Positions 9,336 through 17,012 of a DNA stretch of 64,000 bases are shown piece after piece. The notes beneath the pieces are model-generated. The model saw nothing but the letters and a program-made list of their open reading frames with translations, made no database searches and was not told where the DNA came from. Source of the DNA: Muricauda sp. SCSIO 65647 (lineage in GTDB: Bacteria > Bacteroidota > Bacteroidia > Flavobacteriales > Flavobacteriaceae); assembly GCF_021534965.1 (NCBI RefSeq), contig NZ_CP091037.1, positions 1,032,501 to 1,096,500 on the forward strand, in the 5' to 3' direction. Positions within the stretch are counted from its first letter, which is position 1. The number at the start of each line of letters is the position of its first letter. The translations under genes were made by a program, and so were the position numbers.

Positions 9336-10543
9336 GATTTCTTTTTCTTCATTGTTAACGTATTTATCTCATCCTCAGAAAAATCACAAAACTCCAGTAG
9401 TATCTCCTTGGCATTTTCGTTGAGCAAGGGTGCGGATCTGTAGACTTTTTGTGGCGTTTCACTGAACCATACGGGAAAACCGGTAGTTTTCACCTTGCCT
9501 ATGGTCGGATGATCAAGTTCGATGATCATTTCATTATGTTCTATTTGCGGGTCAACGACCATTTCGTCAAATGTGTTTACCTGAGAGCACCAAATATCAT
9601 GTTCCAATAAGGTTTGAAGCCATTCTTCTGAGTTTCTGGTCATAAAAACAGCGTTGAAATTGAGGCGAATCCCATCCCTATCCTCCATAATGTTGTTTGA
9701 AGCAAATGCATCGGAATTGTATTGTTCAAGACCCACGACCTGAGCTAATTTTTGCACTGAGTTCATTCCGATGGCGATATAACCATCTTTGGTATTGTAG
9801 AGTCCGTATGGAGCCCCAAGCCATGGATTGGGAATACCGCTTTCGCTTCGTTCAGGATTCCCTCCTTTATGCAGATACGCCGTGATTTCCTGAATATGAA
9901 ATCCTACAACTGAATTCAACAGATTGGCCTCTATTTTTTGGCCCTCACCTGTCTTCTCACGATGATAAAGAGCCGCTAGAACCGATTGATTGATGAATAA
10001 ACTGGTCAACAAATCTGCCTGGCCCACGGCAGTGACCACGGGCATTTCTCCCTTCTTGCCATTAAGTGCCGCCCCTCCACCCATAGACTGGGCCAATAAA
10101 TCCTGCCCTGGGCGATGTAAATAGGGGCCAGAAGAACCATAGCCCGAACTAGAGCAATACACCAAAACCGGATTTAGCTTTTTCATGTCTTCATACCCAA
10201 GCCCCAATCGCTCCATTACCCCTGGCCTAAAATTCTCGACCAAGATGTCGGCCTTGGCAATAATATTTCGTGCAATTTCATTTTCTATGGAATCTTTAAG
10301 GTTAAGTGCAATGCTTCGTTTATTTCTATTGAAACTAACAAATGAAATGCTCTCACCTTCGGGATATAGATTACCGTAAGAGTAATGTCGCATCCAATCC
10401 CCTTTTACCGGTTCGATCTTGATGATATCGGCCCCCATATCGCCCAACATTTGCGTAGCCCATGGCCCTTGGGCCAACTGGGTAAAGTCAGCTACTACCA
10501 ATCCGCTCAACGGCCCATCTTTTGTTTGGTCTTTCTTTTGCAT
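9332..10543 (-). CDS. Class III CoA-transferase (CaiB/BaiF family)
   Basis: The 403-residue protein begins with the typical LVVADFTQLAQGPWATQML and GADIIKIEP motifs. Asp177 in GQADLLTS sits at the position of the catalytic aspartate that forms the acyl anhydride in formyl-CoA transferase. Family III enzymes move CoA between carboxylic acids such as oxalate/formate, carnitine/crotonobetaine or mesaconate. The acceptor cannot be told from sequence. It lies between the lactonase and uxuA genes, overlapping the latter by 4 bp. A CoA-transferase is unusual inside a glycoside-hydrolase operon and suggests that an organic acid is activated to a CoA thioester, perhaps for the crotonase encoded upstream. 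Confidence 0.9.
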   Translation of the reverse strand: MQKKDQTKDGPLSGLVVADFTQLAQGPWATQMLGDMGADIIKIEPVKGDWMRHYSYGNLYPEGESISFVSFNRNKRSIALNLKDSIENEIARNIIAKADILVENFRPGVMERLGLGYEDMKKLNPVLVYCSSSGYGSSGPYLHRPGQDLLAQSMGGGAALNGKKGEMPVVTAVGQADLLTSLFINQSVLAALYHREKTGEGQKIEANLLNSVVGFHIQEITAYLHKGGNPERSESGIPNPWLGAPYGLYNTKDGYIAIGMNSVQKLAQVVGLEQYNSDAFASNNIMEDRDGIRLNFNAVFMTRNSEEWLQTLLEHDIWCSQVNTFDEMVVDPQIEHNEMIIELDHPTIGKVKTTGFPVWFSETPQKVYRSAPLLNENAKEILLEFCDFSEDEINTLTMKKKKS

Positions 10544-10558
10544 CGATTTAGCTTTTTG

Positions 10559-11623
10559 TCATTTCGTAACGTCATTATCGGGAAACACAATGCAAACCGG
10601 AGATAGAAATTCTTTGGTTCGGTAGCGTTCTTCCAGTTTACCGTTCTCTTGAACTTTATAAACCACTGTATCATGCGAGTTTTGGTGACAGGCAATTAAC
10701 CATTCCCCATTTGGGGTAATATTAAATTCCCGTAGCTCCGCTCCACCGGTATATTGTATATCGACAAGCTGTAATTCTCGATCGATAATCTTAAAAATGG
10801 TGATGGCTTCCACTTTTCTGTTGGCAGCATATAGAAACTTACCATTTGGAAGAATTCGTATGGCCGAACCACTGGGTACTTCTGAATAGTCTTCAGGCAA
10901 TGAACTATAGCTCCCTATTTGTTTGAAATGCCCCTCTCCCTTTTCCAGCACCGAAACCTCACCAGAGAGTTCGTTGAGCACATAAGCCAAAGTTCCGTTG
11001 GGGTCAAAAACCATATGCCTAGGACCACCCCCAGAACTGACCTTTGTATCTTTTGATGCGTCTGCCATCAGCATGTCTCCTTCAAAACGATAGGTCTTTA
11101 TCGTATCAATACCAAGGTCACAGACAAAAATGTCTTTTTGATTGGGATGAATGGCAATCTGATGCGGATGGGGTGCTTCTTGCCTGACCTTATTAATGCT
11201 GCTTCCTGAATGATGGTGCTCATTTTTAAGGGGCATTACTTTTCCGGCTGGATCTAAAGGAAATTGAAGCACATTTCCCGTGGCATAACAGGCAACCAAA
11301 GCATTATTTGTATACGTTTTGATATGACAGGGATAACCCCCTGGAATGACCTGTTCATTTACAAATTGCAATGAAAAGTCTTTGTTTATCATAAACGCCT
11401 TTACTACGGGATTTTCGTCTTCGGCAAGTTCTGTATTACAATACAACATTCGACCATCATCTGATAGGGCCAGATAACTCGGGTTTCTTGCTTCTATGGA
11501 ATACAAGGCCTTCAGCCCACCTGTTTCGGTGTTCATTTGTACCGTATATATACCCAGTCCGGTGCCACCAAAATCAGGTAAAAGGTACTCTGTGTAACTG
11601 CCCATAAAAAACGTCAACATCAT
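10559..11623 (-). CDS. Beta-propeller lactonase (6-phosphogluconolactonase type, PF10282 family)
   Basis: The 354-residue protein shows the repeated blade pattern of the seven-bladed lactonase family. Examples are FFMGSYTE at the start, APHPHQIAIHPNQKDIFVCDLG in the middle (APHPHQ is typical), GGGPRHMVFDPNGTLAYVLNE, and GAELREFNITPNGEWLI near the end. Members hydrolyse sugar lactones to aldonic acids. No signal peptide is present, so it is probably cytosolic. Between a crotonase and a CoA-transferase gene and with a short-chain dehydrogenase upstream, it could open the lactone formed when an aldose is oxidised at C1. Two adjacent ATG codons (11623 and 11620) are possible starts. Confidence 0.85.
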   Translation of the reverse strand: MMLTFFMGSYTEYLLPDFGGTGLGIYTVQMNTETGGLKALYSIEARNPSYLALSDDGRMLYCNTELAEDENPVVKAFMINKDFSLQFVNEQVIPGGYPCHIKTYTNNALVACYATGNVLQFPLDPAGKVMPLKNEHHHSGSSINKVRQEAPHPHQIAIHPNQKDIFVCDLGIDTIKTYRFEGDMLMADASKDTKVSSGGGPRHMVFDPNGTLAYVLNELSGEVSVLEKGEGHFKQIGSYSSLPEDYSEVPSGSAIRILPNGKFLYAANRKVEAITIFKIIDRELQLVDIQYTGGAELREFNITPNGEWLIACHQNSHDTVVYKVQENGKLEERYRTKEFLSPVCIVFPDNDVTK

Positions 11624-11629
11624 GGTGGG

Positions 11630-12397
11630 TTATGATTTGTCAATAAAATCTTGAATGGCCTTCTTTGCCTCGTCACCAAAGAAAAGTGCTGTCACAGCCT
11701 TGCCTTCCTCTTCAATTTTCTGTTCAAAAGGAATGGATGAAAGGCTCAATTGAGCCAATTTCTTCAGTTGTTTGATGGCTTCTGGCGATCTTCTGGTCAA
11801 CTTTTGCGCAAAATGCTTCACTTCAGCTTTGAACGCTTCTTCTGGGTACACATGGTTAACGATTCCCCATGCATGAAAAACCTTCGCCGGGTACTGCCCC
11901 CCGGTAAACAATACCTCTTTTGCTCTATTTATGCCTATTTTCTGTATTAGGCGCTGGGTGCCGCCACCGCCCGGGACAAGGCTTAAAAACACCTCTGGCA
12001 ACCCCATCTTTGCGGCTTCTGAGGCAAGAATGATATCACATGCCAATGCGATTTCGAACCCTCCGCCCAAGGCAAAACCGTTCACTGCGGCTATCCATGG
12101 TTTTGGAGCATTTTCTATGGCTGAATACAATTCTAGTCCTCTTTCTTGAAATGACCTAAACTCTTCGGGGGATTGGTTGCCGTATTCCTTGATATCGGCG
12201 CCGGCCATAAAGGCACGTCCCTCTCCTTGAACAATTGCCACCAAAACCTCTTCGTTCGCATTAATGGTTTTAATGGCATCGATGATTTCATTCATCATTT
12301 CTTGGTTCATCGCATTCAGCTGTTCAGGCCGGTTAAAATTTAGCATGCCTATTTTATCTGCGATGTTTACGGTGATGTTCCTGTACTTTTTTTTCAT
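11630..12397 (-). CDS. Enoyl-CoA hydratase/isomerase (crotonase) family protein
   Basis: The 255-residue protein is a full-length crotonase. AFMAGADIKEY and NGFALGGGFE form the CoA-binding and oxyanion-hole elements. Glu115 (GGGFEIA) and Glu135 (GLPEVF) are spaced by 20 residues, like the two catalytic glutamates of enoyl-CoA hydratase. It therefore probably hydrates an enoyl-CoA, but the fold serves many reactions. It starts one base after the stop of the solute-binding-like gene and ends 6 bp before the lactonase gene, so it is a firm operon member. With the CaiB-type transferase it makes a two-step CoA module whose substrate is unknown. Confidence 0.9.
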   Translation of the reverse strand: MKKKYRNITVNIADKIGMLNFNRPEQLNAMNQEMMNEIIDAIKTINANEEVLVAIVQGEGRAFMAGADIKEYGNQSPEEFRSFQERGLELYSAIENAPKPWIAAVNGFALGGGFEIALACDIILASEAAKMGLPEVFLSLVPGGGGTQRLIQKIGINRAKEVLFTGGQYPAKVFHAWGIVNHVYPEEAFKAEVKHFAQKLTRRSPEAIKQLKKLAQLSLSSIPFEQKIEEEGKAVTALFFGDEAKKAIQDFIDKS

Positions 12398-12398
12398 C

Positions 12399-13550
12399 TC
12401 AAGCCATGTTTTTGTACAACTGATTTAGACCTTTTATCATTTGGTCTGAAGAAAGGTCTTTTAAAAGACCGTTATGCAACAAATCTGCTCCCTGCTCTTG
12501 AAACTCATTCCAACCGGCATGCCTTGGACGCACATAGGCTCTTTGCATGGTTCTCATGGTATGGGCAAAGAAATTATCGCACAACCCATTATTGGTTTCT
12601 GACAACCATGCCATCAGATTGCCCGGCTGACCACCATTTTGGGTATAAATTCCTTTTTGTGTTTCCGCTTTGGCCGTAAATATGGCGTAGGCCACGGCCA
12701 ATTCCTTATGTATGCTATTAGAAGAAACTGCCAGACCTACCCCTCCCAATATAGTGGATACATCTGTTGCCGGATTTATGGGACTATTGCTGAAATTGAC
12801 CTTATTCTTTGCGTATCCTTCTCTAGAATAGTTGGTATAACCAAATAAAAATGGCGAGTAGACAATTGAATCTTCATTGGCCATTCTATCTAAAATCTGA
12901 ATTGGGTTCCACTGTAGGGATTGGGGATGTAAATGACCCAAATGGTACTTCAACTCATTCAGAACGGCGATGCCTACTTTTTCATCAATACTTCTATCTT
13001 TAATAAAATCATTACCGGCATCTTGGGCACATAGCGTTAAAAATGTACACCAGAGGTCGGTCGGGCACAAAGGCCATGCTACCGAATGATCTTTGGGAAT
13101 CAATTGGTAAAAGCCCAACAACTGTTGACGTGTTTTTGGAAAAACGAGTTGATACTTTTCCATTAGATCATTTCTTGATGCAGCGACCAACGCAGCAGCG
13201 TCAATTGGCAAAGCATATATATGATTCTTGTAGTCATATGAACCGAAACTTGGTCCGACCGATTGTTCAGAAAGTGCCTCTAAAAAAGTATCAGAGATCA
13301 TTTCTTCAAGCGGTAACAATAGTTTATTGGCAAAGGCCTGCCCCATGTAGGGATGGTCTATGGTTATCAAGTCATAGTGTTCAATCAAATTCTCAATGGG
13401 CATATCGCCAAACTCTTTTAATGAGCGAACATCCCATTCAATATGTACGTTACCTTGTTTTTTCGCAAACGCTAAGGATGTAGCTCTTAGCGGTTCATAT
13501 CCCCTAGGATGGTCCCATGCAATACCCCTTAAAATAATAGTGTTTGACAT
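12399..13550 (-). CDS. Extracellular solute-binding-like protein lacking a signal peptide
   Basis: The 383-residue sequence resembles family-1 sugar-binding proteins of ABC importers. It has an N-terminal FAKKQGNVHIEW pattern, YDLITIDHPYMGQAFA, and a C-terminal ILGGVGLAVSSNS followed by helices. It begins MSNTIILRGIAWDHPRGYEP with no hydrophobic signal, and no upstream in-frame start would add one. No ABC permease or ATPase gene is present in the window. The protein is therefore predicted to be cytosolic, where it might bind a sugar or acid intermediate or act as an enzyme with a type-2 binding-protein fold. It is embedded between the dehydrogenase and crotonase genes. Family assignment is moderately sure and function is unknown. 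Confidence 0.68.
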   Translation of the reverse strand: MSNTIILRGIAWDHPRGYEPLRATSLAFAKKQGNVHIEWDVRSLKEFGDMPIENLIEHYDLITIDHPYMGQAFANKLLLPLEEMISDTFLEALSEQSVGPSFGSYDYKNHIYALPIDAAALVAASRNDLMEKYQLVFPKTRQQLLGFYQLIPKDHSVAWPLCPTDLWCTFLTLCAQDAGNDFIKDRSIDEKVGIAVLNELKYHLGHLHPQSLQWNPIQILDRMANEDSIVYSPFLFGYTNYSREGYAKNKVNFSNSPINPATDVSTILGGVGLAVSSNSIHKELAVAYAIFTAKAETQKGIYTQNGGQPGNLMAWLSETNNGLCDNFFAHTMRTMQRAYVRPRHAGWNEFQEQGADLLHNGLLKDLSSDQMIKGLNQLYKNMA

Positions 13551-13559
13551 GGGTATGGA

Positions 13560-14360
13560 CTAGTTTTTCTTTCGGGCGGGCCTGGGATCATATTGAATGG
13601 TATGGTTCATATACGCCCCATCAATGTAGATATCAGCACCATTTATGTAATCTGCAAGGTCGCTTGCCATAAACGCAACCGTGTTGGCCACATCTGAGAC
13701 ATTTCCGATTCTTCCTTGAGGAATCCATCGTTCAAATTTATCCTTGCCAAAATTGGCTATCTCTTTCTTGTTCATATTTGTCTCTATGGCCCCAGGGGCT
13801 ATGGAGACGACCCTAATGTTCTTCTCTGCCAATTCAAGTGAGAGACATTTAGAGAACATCTTTAACCCTGCCTTGGCGGAACAATAGTGAATCAGTCCTT
13901 TTCGTGGAACCACATCATGGATCGAAGAGATATTAATGATGACACCACCACTTTTTGATTCCATTCTTTTGGCCGCATACTGAGAACATAAAAAGGGACC
14001 TTTTAAATTGACGTCCATTATTCTGTCCCAGGTTGTTTCTTCCATGTCCAGAACGTGCACAACGCTCTCACAACCCGCATTGTTGACTAGGATATCGACA
14101 GTGCCGATTTCCTTATCCATTTGAAGAAACATGGCTTCTACCTCTTTGGCCTTGGAAACATCAGCTTTAAAGCAAGCTGCTTTCGTGCCATAGGTTTCTT
14201 TGATTTTTTTTGCGAGCGCTTCCGCTTTGTCACTACTATTGTTATAATTTATAAATACGTCTGCACCACATGTCGCCAATTGGTTACAGATTTCAGCCCC
14301 AATACCTTGGCTACCTCCCGTAACCAGTGCTTTTTTTCCTTTTAGATCTATCTTTTTCAT
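13560..14360 (-). CDS. Short-chain dehydrogenase/reductase (glucose 1-dehydrogenase-like)
   Basis: The 266-residue protein has a complete SDR core: TGGSQGIG nucleotide-binding motif, NNAGCES, catalytic Ser in INISSIH, and YCSAKAG with the catalytic Tyr and Lys. The end GADIYIDGAYMNHTI resembles the ADGGW-type C-terminus of aldose dehydrogenases and 3-ketoacyl reductases. It is predicted to oxidise or reduce a sugar or polyol with NAD(P). In an operon with a lactonase and a mannonate dehydratase, oxidation of an aldose at C1 is the most economical role, but this is inference from neighbours. Confidence 0.88.
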   Translation of the reverse strand: MKKIDLKGKKALVTGGSQGIGAEICNQLATCGADVFINYNNSSDKAEALAKKIKETYGTKAACFKADVSKAKEVEAMFLQMDKEIGTVDILVNNAGCESVVHVLDMEETTWDRIMDVNLKGPFLCSQYAAKRMESKSGGVIINISSIHDVVPRKGLIHYCSAKAGLKMFSKCLSLELAEKNIRVVSIAPGAIETNMNKKEIANFGKDKFERWIPQGRIGNVSDVANTVAFMASDLADYINGADIYIDGAYMNHTIQYDPRPARKKN

Positions 14361-14366
14361 CGACTT

Positions 14367-14810
14367 CTATTTTAAGCTTTGCACATTGTTCAAAATAGTG
14401 CTCACCTTATGTTTTAATTCTTCTTGTTGTTCATGGTTGAGTTCGTAGTGTTCAAAATCAGAAATATGGGTATTCGATTTTTCCACCAAGATGACCTCAC
14501 AACCTTCACACATGGCAATATTGTGCCAAGTACCAACTGGGATGTTATAGGTAATATTGGGCTCCATTAGCTGTATTTGAAAACGTATTCCGCTTTCAGT
14601 GATTTCAGCTGCGATCAACACGGCATGCCCTTTTAACAAGATGAAAACCTCATCCGTTAAACGGTGAACATCCAATCTGGTTATATTTTCAATTTCTTGT
14701 TCTGGCATGTAGTTCAACTGGGCCACTTGCCACCCATCCCTAATCAAAAAGGGGTGGTATCCATTTGCTTTGATCTGAAATTTTTCTATCAAGTTTTCTC
14801 TTTTGGTCAT
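14367..14810 (-). CDS. Small cupin-domain protein
   Basis: The start chosen is the ATG at 14810, whose ATGA overlaps the stop of the MFS porter gene by 4 bp and gives 147 residues (MTKRENLIEKF). ATGs at 14828 and 14891 would add residues that merely read through the porter gene. One conserved beta-barrel is visible: HRLTDEVFILLKGHAVL is cupin motif 1 and VGTWHNIAMCEGCEVILVE is motif 2. Cupins of this size bind a metal or a sugar and serve as isomerases, epimerases or binding proteins. The position right after a sugar porter suggests action on the imported sugar. No specific reaction can be assigned. Confidence 0.75.
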   Translation of the reverse strand: MTKRENLIEKFQIKANGYHPFLIRDGWQVAQLNYMPEQEIENITRLDVHRLTDEVFILLKGHAVLIAAEITESGIRFQIQLMEPNITYNIPVGTWHNIAMCEGCEVILVEKSNTHISDFEHYELNHEQQEELKHKVSTILNNVQSLK

Positions 14811-16252
14811 TTCTGATTTTTCTTCCATGTCATTTCTATCTCTTCCAAGGTCTTTCCCTTTGTTTCTGGAACAAACTTCCATATGAACCAAATCGCTGGG
14901 AGTGTCAAGACCGCATACAGGAAAAAAGTTCCTGAAGGCTTGATGTGTTGAATGAATATAGGGTTGGTAAGGGTGATGAAAAAGCCTGTCACCATTAATG
15001 AAAAACTACCGATGCTGACTGCAAGCCCCCTAATTCTAGTTGGAAATATTTCACTGATTATAACCCAGACAATGGGGCCATAGGAAAAAGCAAAACAGGC
15101 TACATATAACAACAACGGAATGAGCACCATGGTAGAGCCTATGGCAAACAGTATACCCACACCTGCCAAAGACAGCGCAGCGCCGATAACACCGACAAGC
15201 AATAGTTTTCTTCTGCCATAACGTTCTATATTCATTATGGCTACAAAGGTGAAAACCGAATTGACCAATCCTACCAATACAGCCCCCAAAAAGGAGCTTT
15301 CCACACTTTTTATCGCCTCGTTCAAGATGTTAGGGGCAAAGTACATAATGGCGGCAATACCGCTTAAATGGGAAAACATGGGCAGTAAAACCCCTATTAA
15401 AAAGGGTCTTCTCAAATAGGGTTTGAACAATTCTTTCATCCCTTTAGCCGGAGCCAAAGAAACGTTCTTCATTTCCTCCAACTGGGTTTTGGCCCGCTCT
15501 ATCCCACCGATTTTAACCAAGGTAGCGAATGCTTGTTCTTTCTTTCCGTTGACCATGTTCCATCGTGGGCTTTCCGGAACAAAAAAGAGCATCGATAAAA
15601 ATAGTAGGGCAATGGGTATCTCGGTACCGAACATTCCACGCCAAAGTTCCTCAACAAACAACCAGTTCCAAAAACCAACCTGTTCTCCCGTAATGATCCC
15701 CGCATCTTCACCCGCTCGGCTCAGCACTATCCAATCGACCAAAAATGCAAGTAAGATGCCAAGGGTAATGGACAACTGGTAGAGCGAAACCATTTTACCC
15801 CTTTTTTCAGGCAACGTTAGTTCTGAAATATAAATCGGTGCAACAACCGAGGTAATACCCACCCCTATACCACCAATTATTCGTACAACGATCAGCGTTA
15901 TAAATGAGGTGTCCAAGCTTGAGGTAATCCAATAGGCGGTATTGAGATTGCCGTTGAATTGCGGGGGTAACATAGACCCCAATGCAGATAGGGTAAGGCA
16001 CGAAGCTGCCAGTATCAAGGCTTTCTTTCGACCATATCGATCCGTAACTTTTCCGGCAACAATACATCCAAAGATTGTTCCCAAAAGGGCTGATGAGACC
16101 ACCCACCCCAACATACTGGACGATAAATCATAATGGGCTTCCAAAAAGGAATTACAGCCTGATATAATGGCCGTGTCATAGCCGAAAAGAAAACCACCAA
16201 GGGTCGACACAAAGGTTATGGTCAGGAGATATGCAAAAGATTGGTTTTTCAT
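14807..16252 (-). CDS. MFS sugar porter (XylE/GLUT-like)
   Basis: The 481-residue protein has about 12 membrane helices and the sugar-porter signatures GGFLFGYDTAIISG (helix 1), DRYGRKKAL (loop 2-3), VPESPRW after helix 6, and FVPETKGKTLEE at the C-terminus. Such transporters import hexoses or pentoses, usually with protons, across the inner membrane. It lies between the RraA-like aldolase and the cupin gene, with a 4-bp overlap to the latter. It is the only intact transporter in this operon, and no SusC/SusD pair belongs to it. Substrate is inferred to be the monosaccharide released by the GH38 or GH3 enzymes. Confidence 0.92.
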   Translation of the reverse strand: MKNQSFAYLLTITFVSTLGGFLFGYDTAIISGCNSFLEAHYDLSSSMLGWVVSSALLGTIFGCIVAGKVTDRYGRKKALILAASCLTLSALGSMLPPQFNGNLNTAYWITSSLDTSFITLIVVRIIGGIGVGITSVVAPIYISELTLPEKRGKMVSLYQLSITLGILLAFLVDWIVLSRAGEDAGIITGEQVGFWNWLFVEELWRGMFGTEIPIALLFLSMLFFVPESPRWNMVNGKKEQAFATLVKIGGIERAKTQLEEMKNVSLAPAKGMKELFKPYLRRPFLIGVLLPMFSHLSGIAAIMYFAPNILNEAIKSVESSFLGAVLVGLVNSVFTFVAIMNIERYGRRKLLLVGVIGAALSLAGVGILFAIGSTMVLIPLLLYVACFAFSYGPIVWVIISEIFPTRIRGLAVSIGSFSLMVTGFFITLTNPIFIQHIKPSGTFFLYAVLTLPAIWFIWKFVPETKGKTLEEIEMTWKKNQK

Positions 16253-16269
16253 GCTCGATGATTGAAGTA

Positions 16270-16965
16270 CTACATGATCCCAAATTTTTCAAAAGCATCT
16301 ACAGCGCTCATGCCTTCTTGCAGGGCCTTTTTTACCAGTTGCTCTCCCCTGGCCTTTTCAATGGCCCCAGAAAATGCTTCATCAACCGCCTTCTTTGGTA
16401 TAATAAGAACACCATCCCGGTCACCATAGACCACATCTCCTGGAGTAATCCTTACGCCTTCAATCTCTATGGGTACATTATAGTCGATTACCTTACCGCG
16501 AGGGCCTTGGTCCTGGGCATATCCACCGTACGAAAATGTGGGAAATCCTAAGTTTAAAATTTCATTGGTATCTCTTGACCAACCATTTAAAACCGCTCCA
16601 GCAGCTCCCAACTTCATGGCCCGCGTACTCATCAAACCACCCCATAGGGCATATTCGGGAGAAGATCCGGAGCAAATATATACCTCGCCTTCCTTTAAAC
16701 TATCCAAAGCTTCAAACATGATCCCAAAGGGCTTTTTCATAAGAGGATTATGTGAACCCTTGCCAACCTCTTCAAAAACATCGGCCTCCAATACGGGCAT
16801 GGCCCTACCAATGACCACGAAGTCGTGGTGCAACGGCTTCAAATGGGGAGGAAGAAATTGATGTAAGTATCCCATTTTATCTAAAACATCACCTACAAGA
16901 GCTACAAAAAGTTCACGCTTTGCAATCTCATAAAGTTCATTATCATCTTTCCAAAGTCCTTTCAT
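16270..16965 (-). CDS. RraA-like protein, probable 4-hydroxy-4-methyl-2-oxoglutarate-type aldolase
   Basis: The 231-residue protein belongs to the RraA/HMG aldolase family. Its signature G-x20-R-D is exact: Gly110, Arg131, Asp132 (NGWSRDTNEI). GDVVYGDRDGVLIIP near the end is also typical. Members with this signature are class II pyruvate aldolases or oxaloacetate decarboxylases; RraA itself, which inhibits RNase E, lacks the aspartate. In this operon it could split a 2-keto-3-deoxy sugar acid into pyruvate and an aldehyde, the step that would follow the mannonate dehydratase. That activity is inference; the family more often acts on branched oxoacids. Confidence 0.85.
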   Translation of the reverse strand: MKGLWKDDNELYEIAKRELFVALVGDVLDKMGYLHQFLPPHLKPLHHDFVVIGRAMPVLEADVFEEVGKGSHNPLMKKPFGIMFEALDSLKEGEVYICSGSSPEYALWGGLMSTRAMKLGAAGAVLNGWSRDTNEILNLGFPTFSYGGYAQDQGPRGKVIDYNVPIEIEGVRITPGDVVYGDRDGVLIIPKKAVDEAFSGAIEKARGEQLVKKALQEGMSAVDAFEKFGIM

Positions 16966-17012
16966 TTTGAAGTTTTATGGGTTAATTTCAAGTTGAGTCA
17001 CTTCTTTTTAGG

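Noticed and set aside
14811-14891. N-terminal extension of the cupin protein using upstream ATG codons
   Set aside because: The extension overlaps the MFS porter gene in another frame, while the ATGA overlap at 14810 gives the usual coupled start.
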